Shown here: positions 46,501-58,085 of the stretch, in pieces
Numbering within the stretch: the first letter of the stretch is position 1
Layout of the letters: every line of letters begins with the position of its first letter
NCBI GenBank assembly: GCA_029204225.1
Contig: CM055103.1
Span: 57,730,529-57,794,528 of the forward strand
Length of the DNA stretch: 64,000 bases
Direction: 5' to 3'
Source: Diphasiastrum complanatum
Lineage: Eukaryota > Streptophyta > Lycopodiopsida > Lycopodiales > Lycopodiaceae
Position numbers and translations under genes: made by a program
The notes under the pieces: model-generated
Seen by the model: the letters and a program-made list of their open reading frames with translations, nothing else
What the model was told of the DNA's origin: nothing
Database searches by the model: none

Positions 46501-47545
46501 TGGATTTGTTGTAAGTTCTTATGAACCATCATTGTACTACAAATGTAATGATGGAAAGATCATTATCTTAGTTTTATATGTTGATGACATTATACTCACA
46601 GGAAATGATCTAGATGGCATAAAGAATGTAAAAGTTTCCTTGTCTAGTGAATTTAAGATGGTAGATCTAGGACTTCTTAAAGTTATACTTGGAATAGAAG
46701 TCACTAGAAGTAATGATTTTACCTCCATATGTCAATCTAAGTATGCTAGATCAATCTTAGCAAGATTTGGCATGATTGATTGTAAAGGAGTTGAAACTCC
46801 TATGGAACTAAGTGTAAAAGGTTCTAAGGAAAGTGATGAAGCATCCTTTGAGGACATCACTACCTATAGAATGCTTATTGGTTCCTTGATATACTTAACT
46901 ATCACTAGATTAGATCTTAGTTTTTGTGTTGGCAAGTTGAGTCAATACATTCAAAGTCCATTAATGTGTCATTGGAAAGGAGCAAAAAGGGTGTTAAGGT
47001 ACATCTCGGCTACAAAAGACTTTGGCATAGTTTATGAAAGGACTAATATTTGTTTGAGAGCATATTCAGACTCAAGTTTTGCAGGTGACAAGATGGATAG
47101 AAGATCCATAAGTGCATTTGCTACATTCTTATGTGGAGGAGTTATATCTTGGCTTTCCAAAAAGCAAGATACCATCTCTCTTTCATCAACAGAATCCGAA
47201 TATAAAGATATGACAACAACAACAAAGGAGGTTCTTTGGCTTAAAAGGCTTTTGGAGGAGCTACATGTGATCAAGGATGAAGACATTCCATGCATATATT
47301 GTGATAATCAAGCAGCTCAACAACTTGCAAACAATCCAGTCTTCCATGCTCGAACAAAGCACATCGAGATTGCACATCATTTCGTGAGGGAGAAAGTGCA
47401 AGCAAAGGAGATCAAGCTTATTCATGTTTCATCATCAGATTGCATTGCTGATATACTCACCAAGGCATTGCCTAAAGATCCATTTATAAAATTAAGATTG
47501 GCTCTTGGAGTTATAGATAGATCTATGCTAGATTTACCAAGCTAG
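43594..47545 (+). pseudogene. Copia gag-pol of the complete element, broken
   Basis: Gag from ATG 43,594 ('MASMGGFLLEASERL') with zinc knuckle 'CFFCGKKGHFASKC'. An in-frame TAA at 44,452-44,454 separates it from protease 'IWWIDSGASSHM'. A one-base deletion near 45,000 precedes the integrase ('CEACGLSKSHK', 'FIDDKSRYSWVY', 'LRSDNGGEY', 'AERKNRT'). Further frame changes lie at 45,940-46,115. RT: 'FQLDVTNDFLNGFLEEEIY', 'YGLKQAPRAWYSR', 'VLYVDDIILTG' (YVDD). RNase H: 'AYSDSSFAGDKMDRRS', 'SSTESEYKDM', 'CDNQAAQQLANN', 'ADILTKALPKD'. All domains are present in copia order, but one stop and about three frameshifts make it non-autonomous. The gag stop sits exactly between coat and enzyme parts. Confidence 0.92.
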
Positions 47546-47557
47546 ATTTTTGAGGAG

Positions 47558-48391
47558 TGTAAAAAATGCAAAAATAAGCTTGGTACAGGCCAAAAATCTT
47601 GTATATAGGATGATTACACATGTGTGGAGTCTGTTCCCACGTGTGAAAATAGTATACTTGTCATGTACCATAATCATATAGGTTGTACATATAATTTAAT
47701 TCAAGTTCTAGTGGCTAAAAAGGCCAAAAACTAGTTTTCTAGACATATGACACATGGCATCAATCTATTGATTGCATGAGCCACATCCTTTGGTTAGGTG
47801 TCACATTTCATGTGTAGAGGACAGCTCACATGTGTGGAATAAGCTGAAGTAGACGAATTTTGACTTCTAGAAGATTTTCAAGTAGATCTTTATATAGAAG
47901 GAAAATGGACCAAAAGTGCTCAAAATAGAAAGTTTTGTCCAAGTGTCAGTTTTGCATGATGAATCATCATATGACAAAGCACCTTCACACATGTGGGATC
48001 AAAGGGATGATCAGTACCACGAGCTCCCACTTATTCTATATATAGAGCCACATTTGGCCATAATCATTGTGAGACACCAATCTTGGTTTTGGAAGCAATT
48101 TTGAGTGATTCTCTCCATTTGTCTACATTTGTTTTGATTGTTTTGAGGTTCTATCAATGTGTACTTGATTTTCAGGTTGGAGTCCGTACTCAGACAGTGT
48201 TTCACACGTGTGAAATCATAAAGTACACTTACCTTCAATTAATGATTGTTCTTGTTAGGATTTTGTGTCTAGAATTGAACTAGATTGATCTTAATCTGAA
48301 GTAGATTGATAGATCAAGTAATCTGACAACCAATCCCTCTTGAGGATCAGATTAGGATCCACTCTTGGTCCTTTTAGTACTTGTTTTCATA
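47558..48391 (+). repeat. 3' LTR (834 bp)
   Basis: TGTAAAAAATGC...TTGTTTTCATA. The final CA has mutated to TA. The 16-bp palindrome TTTCACACGTGTGAAA is conserved at about 48,200-48,215. Confidence 0.93.
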
Positions 48392-48676
48392 GTCCTTACT
48401 GACAGTGAGCTGCAATTCTGGCGTGAATTTGTGGAGCTTCACACTCTTCCATTATCTGAAAGGCATTTCAACTACTGGCCACAGCAGCCAGCTGAATTTA
48501 GTGAGACCATGGAGAAGTACACAACGGCAATAATGGACCTCGCTCACCGGCTGCTGTCTGTCATATCTGAGAATCTTGGGCTCAAACCCACGTACCTCAA
48601 GGAGGCTATGGGGGAAACACAACAGAGCATAGTATTCCAGTGCTATCCTCCCTGCCCGCCTCACAAACCACAATAG

Positions 48677-50555
48677 ATCACGATCAAGATTAATCCACAA
48701 CTTTCATCACAGAATCTGAAAATATACTAGCAAAGTAGTAGGTCTCTACACACCAAGATGCCATACATTGTTAGCTCACTAGAAAGCGAATTGCAATCTC
48801 CTCATGACATCATCACCCACTATATGTGTCCCACACAATTAGATGGTAGGAGGACATTTAGAAGATCATATAAATGTTGACATTTTACTCCATTGTGTTC
48901 CTTTGGTTTGCTTAACTTCAAGCAACGTAAAAGAGTGTTTAAAGAAAAGAAATGTAATGCAAATAATTCGGATGATTGGAAATTACTTTGAACGTCATCA
49001 TGAAAGATTGTCCCACAACCTTTAGTGTAATCTCAAAAAATGAGGTTATGTGTTTGTACATAGCTTATGGAATGTCGTGTAATCTGCCATGTGAGCATAA
49101 AAATAGGCTAAAAAAACACACATAGGGAGTGGAAACTTCCCATTGATGGATGTTTCGGGGGCAGGGAAGGTCACCCTCCGAGACCATTTCATCGAGGAAG
49201 GGCCTTCGTTTGAGGGCACCATATGTAAGAATGTATTGCTATTGCATAAATGGAATGAGATACCGTTGCAAGCTTTTTGCAATTTAAATCTGGTCTAGGA
49301 CAAGCTATGGTTGTTCAATTTGTTACAAAATCCTTGCTAGCAAACTCTATAGAAGCAAATGGTTATTGGAGACAAATGTTGCACATTTCCAACAAATTGA
49401 AGCAAGCACAACAAATTACTAACAATACTTCCTCACAAACACACATTTTCAACAAACTCATAAAAAAATGGTTATTGGAGGCAAACAATGCACAACCTAG
49501 CAAATTGAGACAAATGTTGCACATTCCCAATAGTCCTACCCACCAACTCTATAGAAGCAAATGGCTATTGGAGGCAAACACTGCACATTGCTAGCAAAAT
49601 GAAGCAAACACAACACATTCTCAATAGCACTAGGCAAGGACTATCATATCATGACTATGGATGCATTTCTAGTTGCGTTGGAGGCAAGAAGCAAGGTGAA
49701 AGTTGCATATGATAGAAAATGGAAGTGATGGGAGGGTGTTGAGAATAAAGACATTGTCATTATTGATCTTTCTTGAGCTAACCACACCATACCAAGATGA
49801 TTATGTGAGGTGTTCAAAGCATCTAGTTGAGTTAGTGCTAACTAACATAAGTAACCATTTATGCTTGCTAATAGCTAGTGGGGCATCACTCATAGTTTTT
49901 TAAGAGGTAACTGTGAGTGCTAACAACTAGTAGGGCATGTCTCTGATATGACAAGGTTAGTTAATGAAAGAGCTATTATTATGAACGCCACACTGCCATC
50001 ACCTCCATTATGTTGCTACTTCTAAAAAGTTTGCTAGAGAGGACCACTAAAAATATGCAATGTTTACTTCAATTTGCTCTATTTGTGCAACATTCGCCTC
50101 CACTAGCCATTTATTCTATAGAATTTGCCAGAGAGGTAGCAAGACATGTGCCAAAGTAATTAAGTCCAGTTTATCTAACCACTCGATCAAAACTAATGTT
50201 TATTTAGCAGTTTTTACATGTTACCTATCTGCGGAACACTTAAGTAAGTGGCTCATGAGTCAGGACACACATCCCATAACAAGGACCGAACTAACATGCA
50301 ACGGTACCCCCAAAAAGGATTAGACTATATATATGTTCTTTTCTCTCTTTTGTGAGTTTACTTGCAGACAAGTTTCTTGGGGTTGGTGTGTGCTCTCTCT
50401 TTACAGTTTGATGTATCTGAGTTGTTTATTAAGCTATGTTAAGTCAAAAAATGAGTTTTCAGGACCTTATGAAGGTCTACCATGACCTACATGCATATGA
50501 GGTTGCACATCTATCAAAGTATGATGGATCAAATTGAGATTGAACAAGCTATCTA
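48677..50555. other. Non-coding region with degenerate tandem repeats
   Basis: No gene recognised. Around 49,330-49,640 a loose repeat recurs three to four times (words such as GCAAATGGTTATTGGAG and CAAATTGAAGCAA). It has no counterpart in the left arm, so the duplication of block C ends near 48,660. Confidence 0.55.
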
Positions 50556-50559
50556 CCAC

Positions 50560-51851
50560 ACTTCGAATGTAGGCAAGAGCTCAATCACATCAAAAGTTAA
50601 AATCATCCAAAGACAAGCAAGTTTTTTACATCCACATGAAAAAACTAAGTAACAAACACTATGAGAACCAAAACCAAGCACCTTGCTCTCGGGTAGAGAG
50701 ATAAACAGAGCTTGAGAGAGAATAGACCAAACTGCCTCCAAAGTGAAAATCGCATTATCTCTCAAAAGGTTGTATGTACAAGGACAACACACTCCCATAT
50801 AGTAGTGGCTCGAGATCTAGTATGAGGAGTGCTCAAAATTGATTGTACTTCATGGATTCCACCTCTCATTATGAATAGACCTCTAGATTCCCAGCTCTCT
50901 CCATGATTGGACTAAATAGCTTGAGCTTCACAATTTGATTGGCCAAGTGATTTACAGCTCTAAACATGATTGGGCCAAACATTTTGCACCTCTTAATGTG
51001 ATTGGCTTTGTGATGTACACCTCTTAATTTGATTGGCCAAATTTGACATTGAGATGTAGATTTGGTTGCATGCTAGCAAAATGCCAATCCTTATATTTTG
51101 TGACACATGTCACCATCTCACTAGAACTCGAGTTGGAGGCCCCTTGAATTGTTGAATTTCACATGTGTGGATTGTCCACAACATTTACTTGTGACCTCCT
51201 AAGGTGTGTAGATGCACCAAGATCAAGACTAGATTGAGACTCAAGATCAGTCTTAGATCCTATGGCAACACACTACTACATGCATTCAATCGCTTCCAAC
51301 TCTCACTCACACGTGTGGGAAGTATTCAAAAAATAATCTAAGTACAAACAAGCTGCCCTCCTCGAGTAGAGAGAGAAAAAACATCATGAGCTCTGGGGTA
51401 GAGAGAGAAAGCTAGAAATCCAATAACACTCAAAATCCATATAATCACAAATCAATTAGCTTCAAAATGAGGAGTACAATAATACTAGTAGATCCACGAG
51501 CTACCACTATGCTTAACTATGATTGGACCATTGATCCATGCACCTCTTAATTATATTGGACTACATTCAAGCACACCTCAATTTCGTATTGGACCTCACA
51601 TGGTTCCACCTCTAAATCCTATTCGACCTCTTGGAATTCATCAAACAAAAGCATTACACTTGTCTACACTCTGATTGGCACGAGTTTAGCCTCTTACTCT
51701 ATTTTGGCTCAATAGTGGCATTACAAGTGGAAATGCATAATTTGCCATCTATGCCAAATTTGTTCCTATCAACATCCTACACCTACATGATTGATGTAAA
51801 AAAAACACAAGACCCCTATATCTAACATAGATAATCTTTTTCAATTCTTCA
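50560..51851 (-). mobile_element. Probable 3' LTR region of the minus-strand copia
   Basis: Directly follows the RNase H stop (51,872) and a polypurine run (AGGAGGAG, 51,853-51,860). The LTR would start TGAAGAATTGAAAAAG at 51,851. Contains CTCACACGTGTGGG near 51,307 and ACATGTGTGG near 51,170, as in other LTRs here. The far end was not found. Confidence 0.45.
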
Positions 51852-51871
51852 GACTCCTCCTAAAAAATTAT

Positions 51872-54480
51872 CTATGAAGATTTGAGCATTGATCTTGATA
51901 GAACTCCAAGATTAGATCTATGCTTGATGAAAGCACGTTTGCTCAAAGGCTTGGTGAGTAGATCGGCAATACAAGAGGACGAGTTGACATGCTCCAAATA
52001 GATTTCTCCTCCAATAAGCTTTTCTCTCACAAAATGGTGTGCCACTTCTATGTGCTTGCTTCTTGCATGAAATAAGGGATTATTGGCAAGAGCTTGGGCC
52101 GAGATGTTATCACACTTGATCATTGGTAGATCATCTTCCTTGATGCACTTTAGCTCCATTAATAACCTCTTGATCCAAAGCACCTCTTTGGTAGTTGTAG
52201 TGAGTGCTTTGTACTCGGCCTCACATGAAGAGAGAGATATAGTATCTTGCTTTTTGGAAAGCCAAGATATTAGATTGCCTCCAAGAAAGATAGTGTATGC
52301 ACTAATAGACTTTCGATCCATCTTTTCACTTGCAAAGTCCGAATCCAAGCAGCCAACAATAAATAGATCTTCACTTTTATAGAGTAGACCATAATCACAA
52401 GATGAAGATACATATCTTGGAATCCTCTTGGCCATCTTCCAATGATGGATCTTAGGATCTTGCATAAATTGACTCAATTTGTGAACACAAAAACTTAGAT
52501 CGGGCCTAGTAATGGTAAGCCAAATCAAGGAGCCTACAAGACTCCTAAAAAGTGTGATGTCCTCAAAGGATCTTTCATCACCTTTATTAGGATCTTTTAC
52601 AAGTTGCTCCATTGGAGTATCTATGCTCTTAGAATTTTCCATATGAAATTTTTTCAACATAGAGTGAGCATATCTAGATTGGCATATAAAGACATGATTT
52701 TTATGAAAATCAATTTCTAGGCCTAGGATGTAATGTATCTCTCCTAGATCTTGCATTTTAAACTCACATCCAAGTGCTAGCTTAGTTTCATTAACTAGCT
52801 TGATACAACTTCCACAAAGAATAATGTCATCAACATAAATTAGAAGACTGACAATATTGCTATCAACAAACTTTAGATACATGGAAGGATCATAGTCACT
52901 AAGAGTAAATCCTAGTGAGATAAGAAAAGAATTAAGTCTTGAATACCATGATCTTGGTGCTTGCTTGAGTCCATAAACTTGAAGAGTAATTCTCATAGAT
53001 TTTGAACATTCACATAGAGATCTATTCTTTCTCTCGGCCACTCCATTTTGAGATGGAGAGTAGGCACAAGAGAACTCTCTTTTAATGCCTCCAAGCTCAC
53101 AAAAAACTTGAAATTTATTGGAGATATATTCACCACCTCCATCACTTCTAAGAGCTTTAATCTTGAATGAGAATTGCTTCTCTACATAAGCTTTGAAAGT
53201 AAGGAAATGATCAAACACCATAGATTTAGAAGCAAGAAGATATATCCAAGTGAATCTTGTGAAATCATCAATGAAAGTAACAAAACAAGTGGCTCCTCCC
53301 TTGCTTGTAGTTGATGAGAAATGCACATCCGAGTGGATTAACTCCAAAGGATGCTGCTCTTGATAGAAGATCTTGTAAATGGCTTTTTGTGAGATTTAGC
53401 AATAGCACAAGCCTCACAAGGCTTGATCTTCTTGGAGAATGACTTTGGCAAGACAATAGCTTTGACTTCTTTGATCATAGAGAGCATGGATTTGTAGTTG
53501 GGATGTCCCAACCTCCTATGCCATGATTCCTCCATAGAGAGCTTGTTCACAAGAGCAACATTACAAGCATTCACATACTCATTTGGATCTAGTTTATAGA
53601 TGCCTACAAATCTAGATCCTAATGCAAGTATCTCATCATTCTTCTTGATAGTGCAAGTATCAACATTGAATTTTACATCAAGGCCATTATCAAGCAATTG
53701 GCCAACACTAATAAGATTCTTAGTAAGCTGAGGTACATAAAGAAATTTAGAGAGAGAAAGAACTTTAGAGGATGCAAGCTTCCAGGGAATGTTCCTTATG
53801 CCTTCAATAGGACATTCAAAATCATTTGCTGTGTATATTGATTTCTTGACTCCATCATAAGGTGCAATAGAAGAGAAAGAGTCCTTGGAGCTACACATAT
53901 GTGAAGAGGCTCCACTATCAATATACCATAGGCCGTCCTTGAAAGGAGTAGATGAGAAACTAGAGACCATAAGAGATCCCTCTCCATTACTTGCAATAGT
54001 GTCTTCCTTCTCATTGATAATGTTGGCTTGCTTGAGTTGATTCTTCCTCTTGAAGCAATTGGTGGCATAATGGCCTTTCTTGCCACAATAAAAGCACTTG
54101 ATCTTCTTCTTCTTTAGCTTGGATGATGAAGCATTAGAGGAATCATCTTCCTCCTCATCTTTGTCTTTGGATTTGACTTTTTCCTTGCTTGAGGATTGTT
54201 GATGTTGGTTCTTGCTCCTCCCTTTGTGCTTATCCTTGGCAAAGAGAGCTTTGCCATCATTATGATTGAGAGAGAGCTTGTCCATCCTCAAGAGCTTGTA
54301 CTCTTGTCTTGATTCTCCTGAAATTAGCACACTTTGGAGAGCCTCCAAACTTGGTAGCTCCTCCTTAATGGCATAGGATTGGACAAGGTTATCAAATTCA
54401 CTTCTCAAGCCATTGAGAATGACTTGAACTAGCTCATTTTGATTGATGGAATCACCAATACAAGCAAGTTCTCTATGAAT
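51872..54480 (-). pseudogene. Copia gag-pol with internal deletion
   Basis: Starts within gag ('EFDNLVQSYAIKEELPSL'). Then zinc knuckle 'CFYCGKKGHYATNC', protease 'LWYIDSGASSHMC', pre-integrase 'WHRRLGHPNYKSM' and 'CEACAIAKSHKK'. A frameshift lies near 53,342. The integrase core has 'FIDDFTRFTWIY', 'LRSDGGGEY' and 'SQNGVAERKNRS'. An in-frame deletion fuses 'CSKSMRITLQ' to RT 'VYGLKQAPRSWYSR' (about 52,988), removing the integrase C-terminus and RT N-terminus. The YVDD box ('LLIYVDDIILC') and a complete RNase H ('CDNISAQALANN', 'ADLLTKPLSK') follow. The fused frame is open for 491 codons. The 5' end is cut at 54,480 by the edge of inverted block D. Confidence 0.9.
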
Positions 54481-54761
54481 ATCTTTTTCAAAACCCTATT
54501 TTTGATTGGATCTCTAGGTTACAGAACTTCTTTTGAGTGTGTTTCAATCTTAGGAAGTGGCAAGAGTCATTAGATTGAGGATAGATCGTAGGTTGATCAA
54601 GATTTTACTATTATATGTGTTGATTTACTTGGTATAAGTGGTAGAAGATAATTGAGAGGCTCCATATCTTTGTGATTTCTTTTTGAAAATGTTTGTTGTA
54701 TTTCAAAAGAGTGTTTTCTGCATTGGAAAACGTTGAAAGAGAACGATCAGGTCATTGCAAC

Positions 54762-55334
54762 ATGGCTACATCAAGTGGATACATGTTGGAAGGCAATGAT
54801 AGGCTTACCTCAAGTAACTATTCATTGTGGAACGTGAGGATGGAATCACTTCTTGAGATGAATGATGTTTTGGATATTGTTCTAGGTTTGAAAGAGAGGC
54901 CAGCAACACAACAAGATCAAGTGAGGTATGACAAGTGGGCCAAAAGAGCTCTACATATGATTAAGATGAATGTTACCAATGAACTTCTCAAGGAAGTTGG
55001 TAAGTGTACTTCATCAAGTGAGGCTTGGAAAACTTTGAAGAAGCTTTATAAGTCCAAGTCTACTTCTAGAGTGTTGACTCTAAGAAGACAAATCTTTCAA
55101 AGTTTACAAAAGAGTGAAGAGAGTCCAAATACTTTTGTTTTGAGAGTAAAAGCTTTGAATGATGAGTTAGCTTGCATTGATGAGAGCATTAAGGAAGGAG
55201 AGCTTGTTCAAGTTATTCATAATGGATTGTTGGATGCTCATGCTAACATTGTACAAAGTCTTGCTATTCAAAGGACTTTGACAATTTTGATGGATCTCTT
55301 GAAAATCTTGATCAATGAAGAATATAGGCTTTAA
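54762..55334 (+). pseudogene. Copia gag, right copy
   Basis: Open from ATG 54,762 for 190 codons with the same motifs as 21,150-21,825 ('RLTSSNYSLWNVRMESLLE', 'TFVLRVKALNDELACIDES'), then a stop at the same place and a lysine-rich remnant to about 55,440. It contains no knuckle or pol. The upstream leader (54,481-54,761) matches the left arm, but LTR and PBS are missing because the block ends there. Confidence 0.85.
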
Positions 55335-55585
55335 AAAGAGGTGGATCTTCATCAACATCTCAAGTTATAGAGAAGGCTATGTTCATCAAGGGCAAAGCAA
55401 AAGTAAGTGGTCTAAAGGGCAAGATCAAGAGGAGGCTTCGTCTATATATACTAAAACAAATTGGATTTCTGGGAAGCATGAGCTACCCAAAAACACTTTT
55501 TGTTTGAAAAATTTTTCACCCTATTCTCTAGCCGCCTGTGCGGGTGGGCAAACTTACTGCTAGTGAGAGAGAGTTAGTGATGGAT

Positions 55586-55587
<2 letters not shown>

Positions 55588-55676
<89 letters not shown>
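55588..55676 (+). repeat. (GA)n microsatellite, 89 bp
   Basis: Counterpart of 20,852-20,998 (147 bp). Confidence 0.97.
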
Positions 55677-55680
<4 letters not shown>

Positions 55681-56054
55681 GACTGCTCTTGTGGACGGAG
55701 GATAGAATAATGACAAAGAGAATCGACTTCCTGCTACAACAGGCTTTTGTTGTTGGCGTGCAAGAATTTGTAGACTCTTAGAGCCTTTCTACTTCATAGA
55801 TGAAGCTCCATGCCAAATGCAATGATAAGTGAAGATTCATCTCGGTATACCATACGGTGTCATTTAGCCCAAGATGTTGCCATAAAAGAGTTTAACAATC
55901 GTACAAAAGTGTACAACAAGTTTCTTCAAAGTTTCTATATATAGTAAAACAAATTGGATTTCCGGGCAGCGTGAGTTGCTCGGAAACTCATTTTGTTTGA
56001 AAAAATTATCCCCCTATTCTCTGGCCGCCCACGTGGGTGGCCAAATTTACTTCT

Positions 56055-56226
<172 letters not shown>

Positions 56227-56399
56227 TACTCTTGTGGATGGAGGATAGAATAATGACGAAGAGGATCAACTTCTTGCTACAGTAGGACTTTTTGTTGTTG
56301 GCATGCAAGAATTTGCAGACTCTGAGAGCCTTTCTACTTCATAGATGAAGCTCTATGCCCAAGGCAAGGATAAGCAAGAAGTGAATATTCATCTCAGTG

Positions 56400-56935
56400 T
56401 CGCAGAAATGAGAGGTTGTTTCATGTTCATCTTCTCTCTCTTCTGATTTGCAAACAATTTTCTATCTTTGAATTTTCTTTTCGTGTGGAAGCTCTAACAG
56501 GATCCCAGACACGCGACTATGCATCATAGAACACATTCTACTCTAGCAATCAAGACACACATTCTACTCTAGCAATCAAGACACACAACACAAGACAAAG
56601 AGATATACGAAAATAGAGCGACTATATTATCAGTTTGATTTTGGAGCAAGATCGTCAGTATCTCGCTTGTTGGCAGATTGACACTCTGCTCTTACGTTGT
56701 GTTCTACTCATTGGCAGACTTTCATGCACAACTACGGTATTTTTGCTTTCTTACTCTATTCGCTACATCTCGCTCTGTCTCTTACAGCTCTTTGTATCCA
56801 CTCTCTTTTTGTTATGATCAAGAGAGGATCGTTTATACCTCCACTGTGTGGAGTTTTACAAGATAGCTAAATGTAGAATCACAAGACTAGTTAATGCTAA
56901 TCAACTAGTTAGTTAGTCTCTGTCATTGCTATTTA
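56400..56935 (-). mobile_element. Copia LTR-type sequence, inverted copy
   Basis: Counterpart of 19,591-20,102, including the doubled 26-bp unit near 56,525-56,582 and the TATA-bearing stretch near 56,830. Confidence 0.5.
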
Positions 56936-56939
56936 TTTC

Positions 56940-58085
56940 TGCTGGCAGAGAAGCCCGTTGAGCTGCCAGTTAATCCCATATTCTGGGTACCCTTCAGATA
57001 TTGTAGGATTCGTTTGGCCATTTGCCAATGTGTTAGACTAGTATTGGAACAAAATTGGCTCAATGCATAAACTGAGAAGGCCAGATCCGGTCTGGTACAG
57101 ATTGTCAAGTACATCAGACTCCCGATTAAGTTCAAGTAGGATATACCTGCCATCTTCTGTTCTTTCTCTTCTGTTTTTGGGCAATCTTGTTTCGTGAGCT
57201 TGGCTCCAGCTATCATTGGTGTGGCTTTCTCTTTGCAGTCCATCATGTGGTACTACTTCAGTACTTTTTTGGCGTATTCTGACTGACTCAAGTGCATTTC
57301 GCCATTTGTTTGATCTCTTATGATCTCCAGCCCTAGGCATTTTGTTGCTTCTCCAAGATCTGTGATTTCGTAGCTTTCAGAAATCTGACTCTTTGTGTCT
57401 TTGATTAGCATCAATAAATTTTCTATCATCAGTGAATCATCCATGAAAATGGTCTGTATCACAAAATCCTTTCCTACTCTTTTGATGTAGACATTACAGT
57501 CTGGTTGAGTAGGATTAAAGTCTAGAGACTTCAGAAGACCATCAAGCTTTTTGTACCAGGCTCGTGATGCCTGTTTTAGACCGTAGATGCATCTCTGCAG
57601 TCGACAGACATATTGTCTGCTGTAGGGATCTTCATAGCCTTCAGGTTGCTTCATGAAGATTTCCTCCTCTAGATCTCCGTGGAGAAAGGCTGTTTTCACA
57701 TCAATTTGGTGAATTTCCAAATTGTACTATGTGGCATATGCAAGGAGTAGCCTTATGCTTGTCATCTTGACCATGGGCGAATATGTGTCAAAATAGTCAA
57801 CACCACATCTTTGCGTGTAGTCCTTTGCGACAAGCCTTGCCTTGTAGCAGCCAATAGTGCCATCTGATTTCAGATTTTTTTGTACACCCATTTGTAGTCG
57901 ACTACTTTTCTGTTTTCTGGCAGTGGCTCTAATGTCCATGCCTCGTTTTGCCTCCTCTGACATTGCCTGCTTCCAGAATTCTCCCTCTGGACTTTGGATA
58001 GCTTCTTGGTATGTTGCTGGCTCTTCTATGAAGCTGCAGTACTCGAATTGTGTGTCCTCGCTCCATTGAAGATTGTCAGAGTAGC
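56940..58085 (-). pseudogene. Copia RT region, uninterrupted copy
   Basis: Minus strand from '[17 protein letters not shown]' through the RT entry ('[20 protein letters not shown]', a stop near 57,725), 'MEIHQIDVKTAFLHGDLEEE', 'IYGLKQASRAWYKK', an altered active site ('QTIFMDDSLM', with Met in place of Val in FVDD), then 'YLNLIGSLMYLTICTRPDLA' and 'QYLKGTQNMGL'. RNase H is absent here too. It provides the empty site for the 17,555-18,672 element: GATGGCACTATTGGC on the minus strand at about 57,855-57,869. Confidence 0.85.

Larger units (their letters stand above)
42174..48391 (+). mobile_element. Complete Ty1/copia element, 6,218 bp, with 5-bp TSD
   Basis: 5' LTR 42,174-43,002, PBS 43,003-43,015, gag-pol, polypurine tract TTTTTGAGGAG (to 47,557), 3' LTR 47,558-48,391. 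GTCCT flanks both sides (42,169-42,173 and 48,392-48,396), and the left-arm oxygenase shows the single-copy site. The two LTRs differ by roughly 20-25 substitutions and a few small indels by eye over about 830 bp. The insertion is therefore fairly recent and younger than the duplication. Confidence 0.95.
41920..48676 (+). pseudogene. 2-oxoglutarate/Fe(II)-dependent oxygenase copy 2, split by a copia element and 3' truncated
   Basis: Coding pieces are 41,920-42,173 and 48,392-48,676. The first gives the N-terminal domain ('MATLKPIDLSGLNDERL', 'GFFQIINHGVPVEL', 'KFFDLPKDEKL'); the second continues at 'SELQFWREFVELHTLPL' and 'HRLLSVISENLGLKPTYL'. Where the left copy has two stops, this copy has Lys and Trp codons. 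The copia insertion lies after 'GYGNRMVL' with TSD GTCCT. The gene ends at 'CYPPCP' followed by unrelated sequence and a stop. The HxD, second His and RxS are therefore missing and no active enzyme is possible. The 3' loss and the insertion are separate events. Confidence 0.9.
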
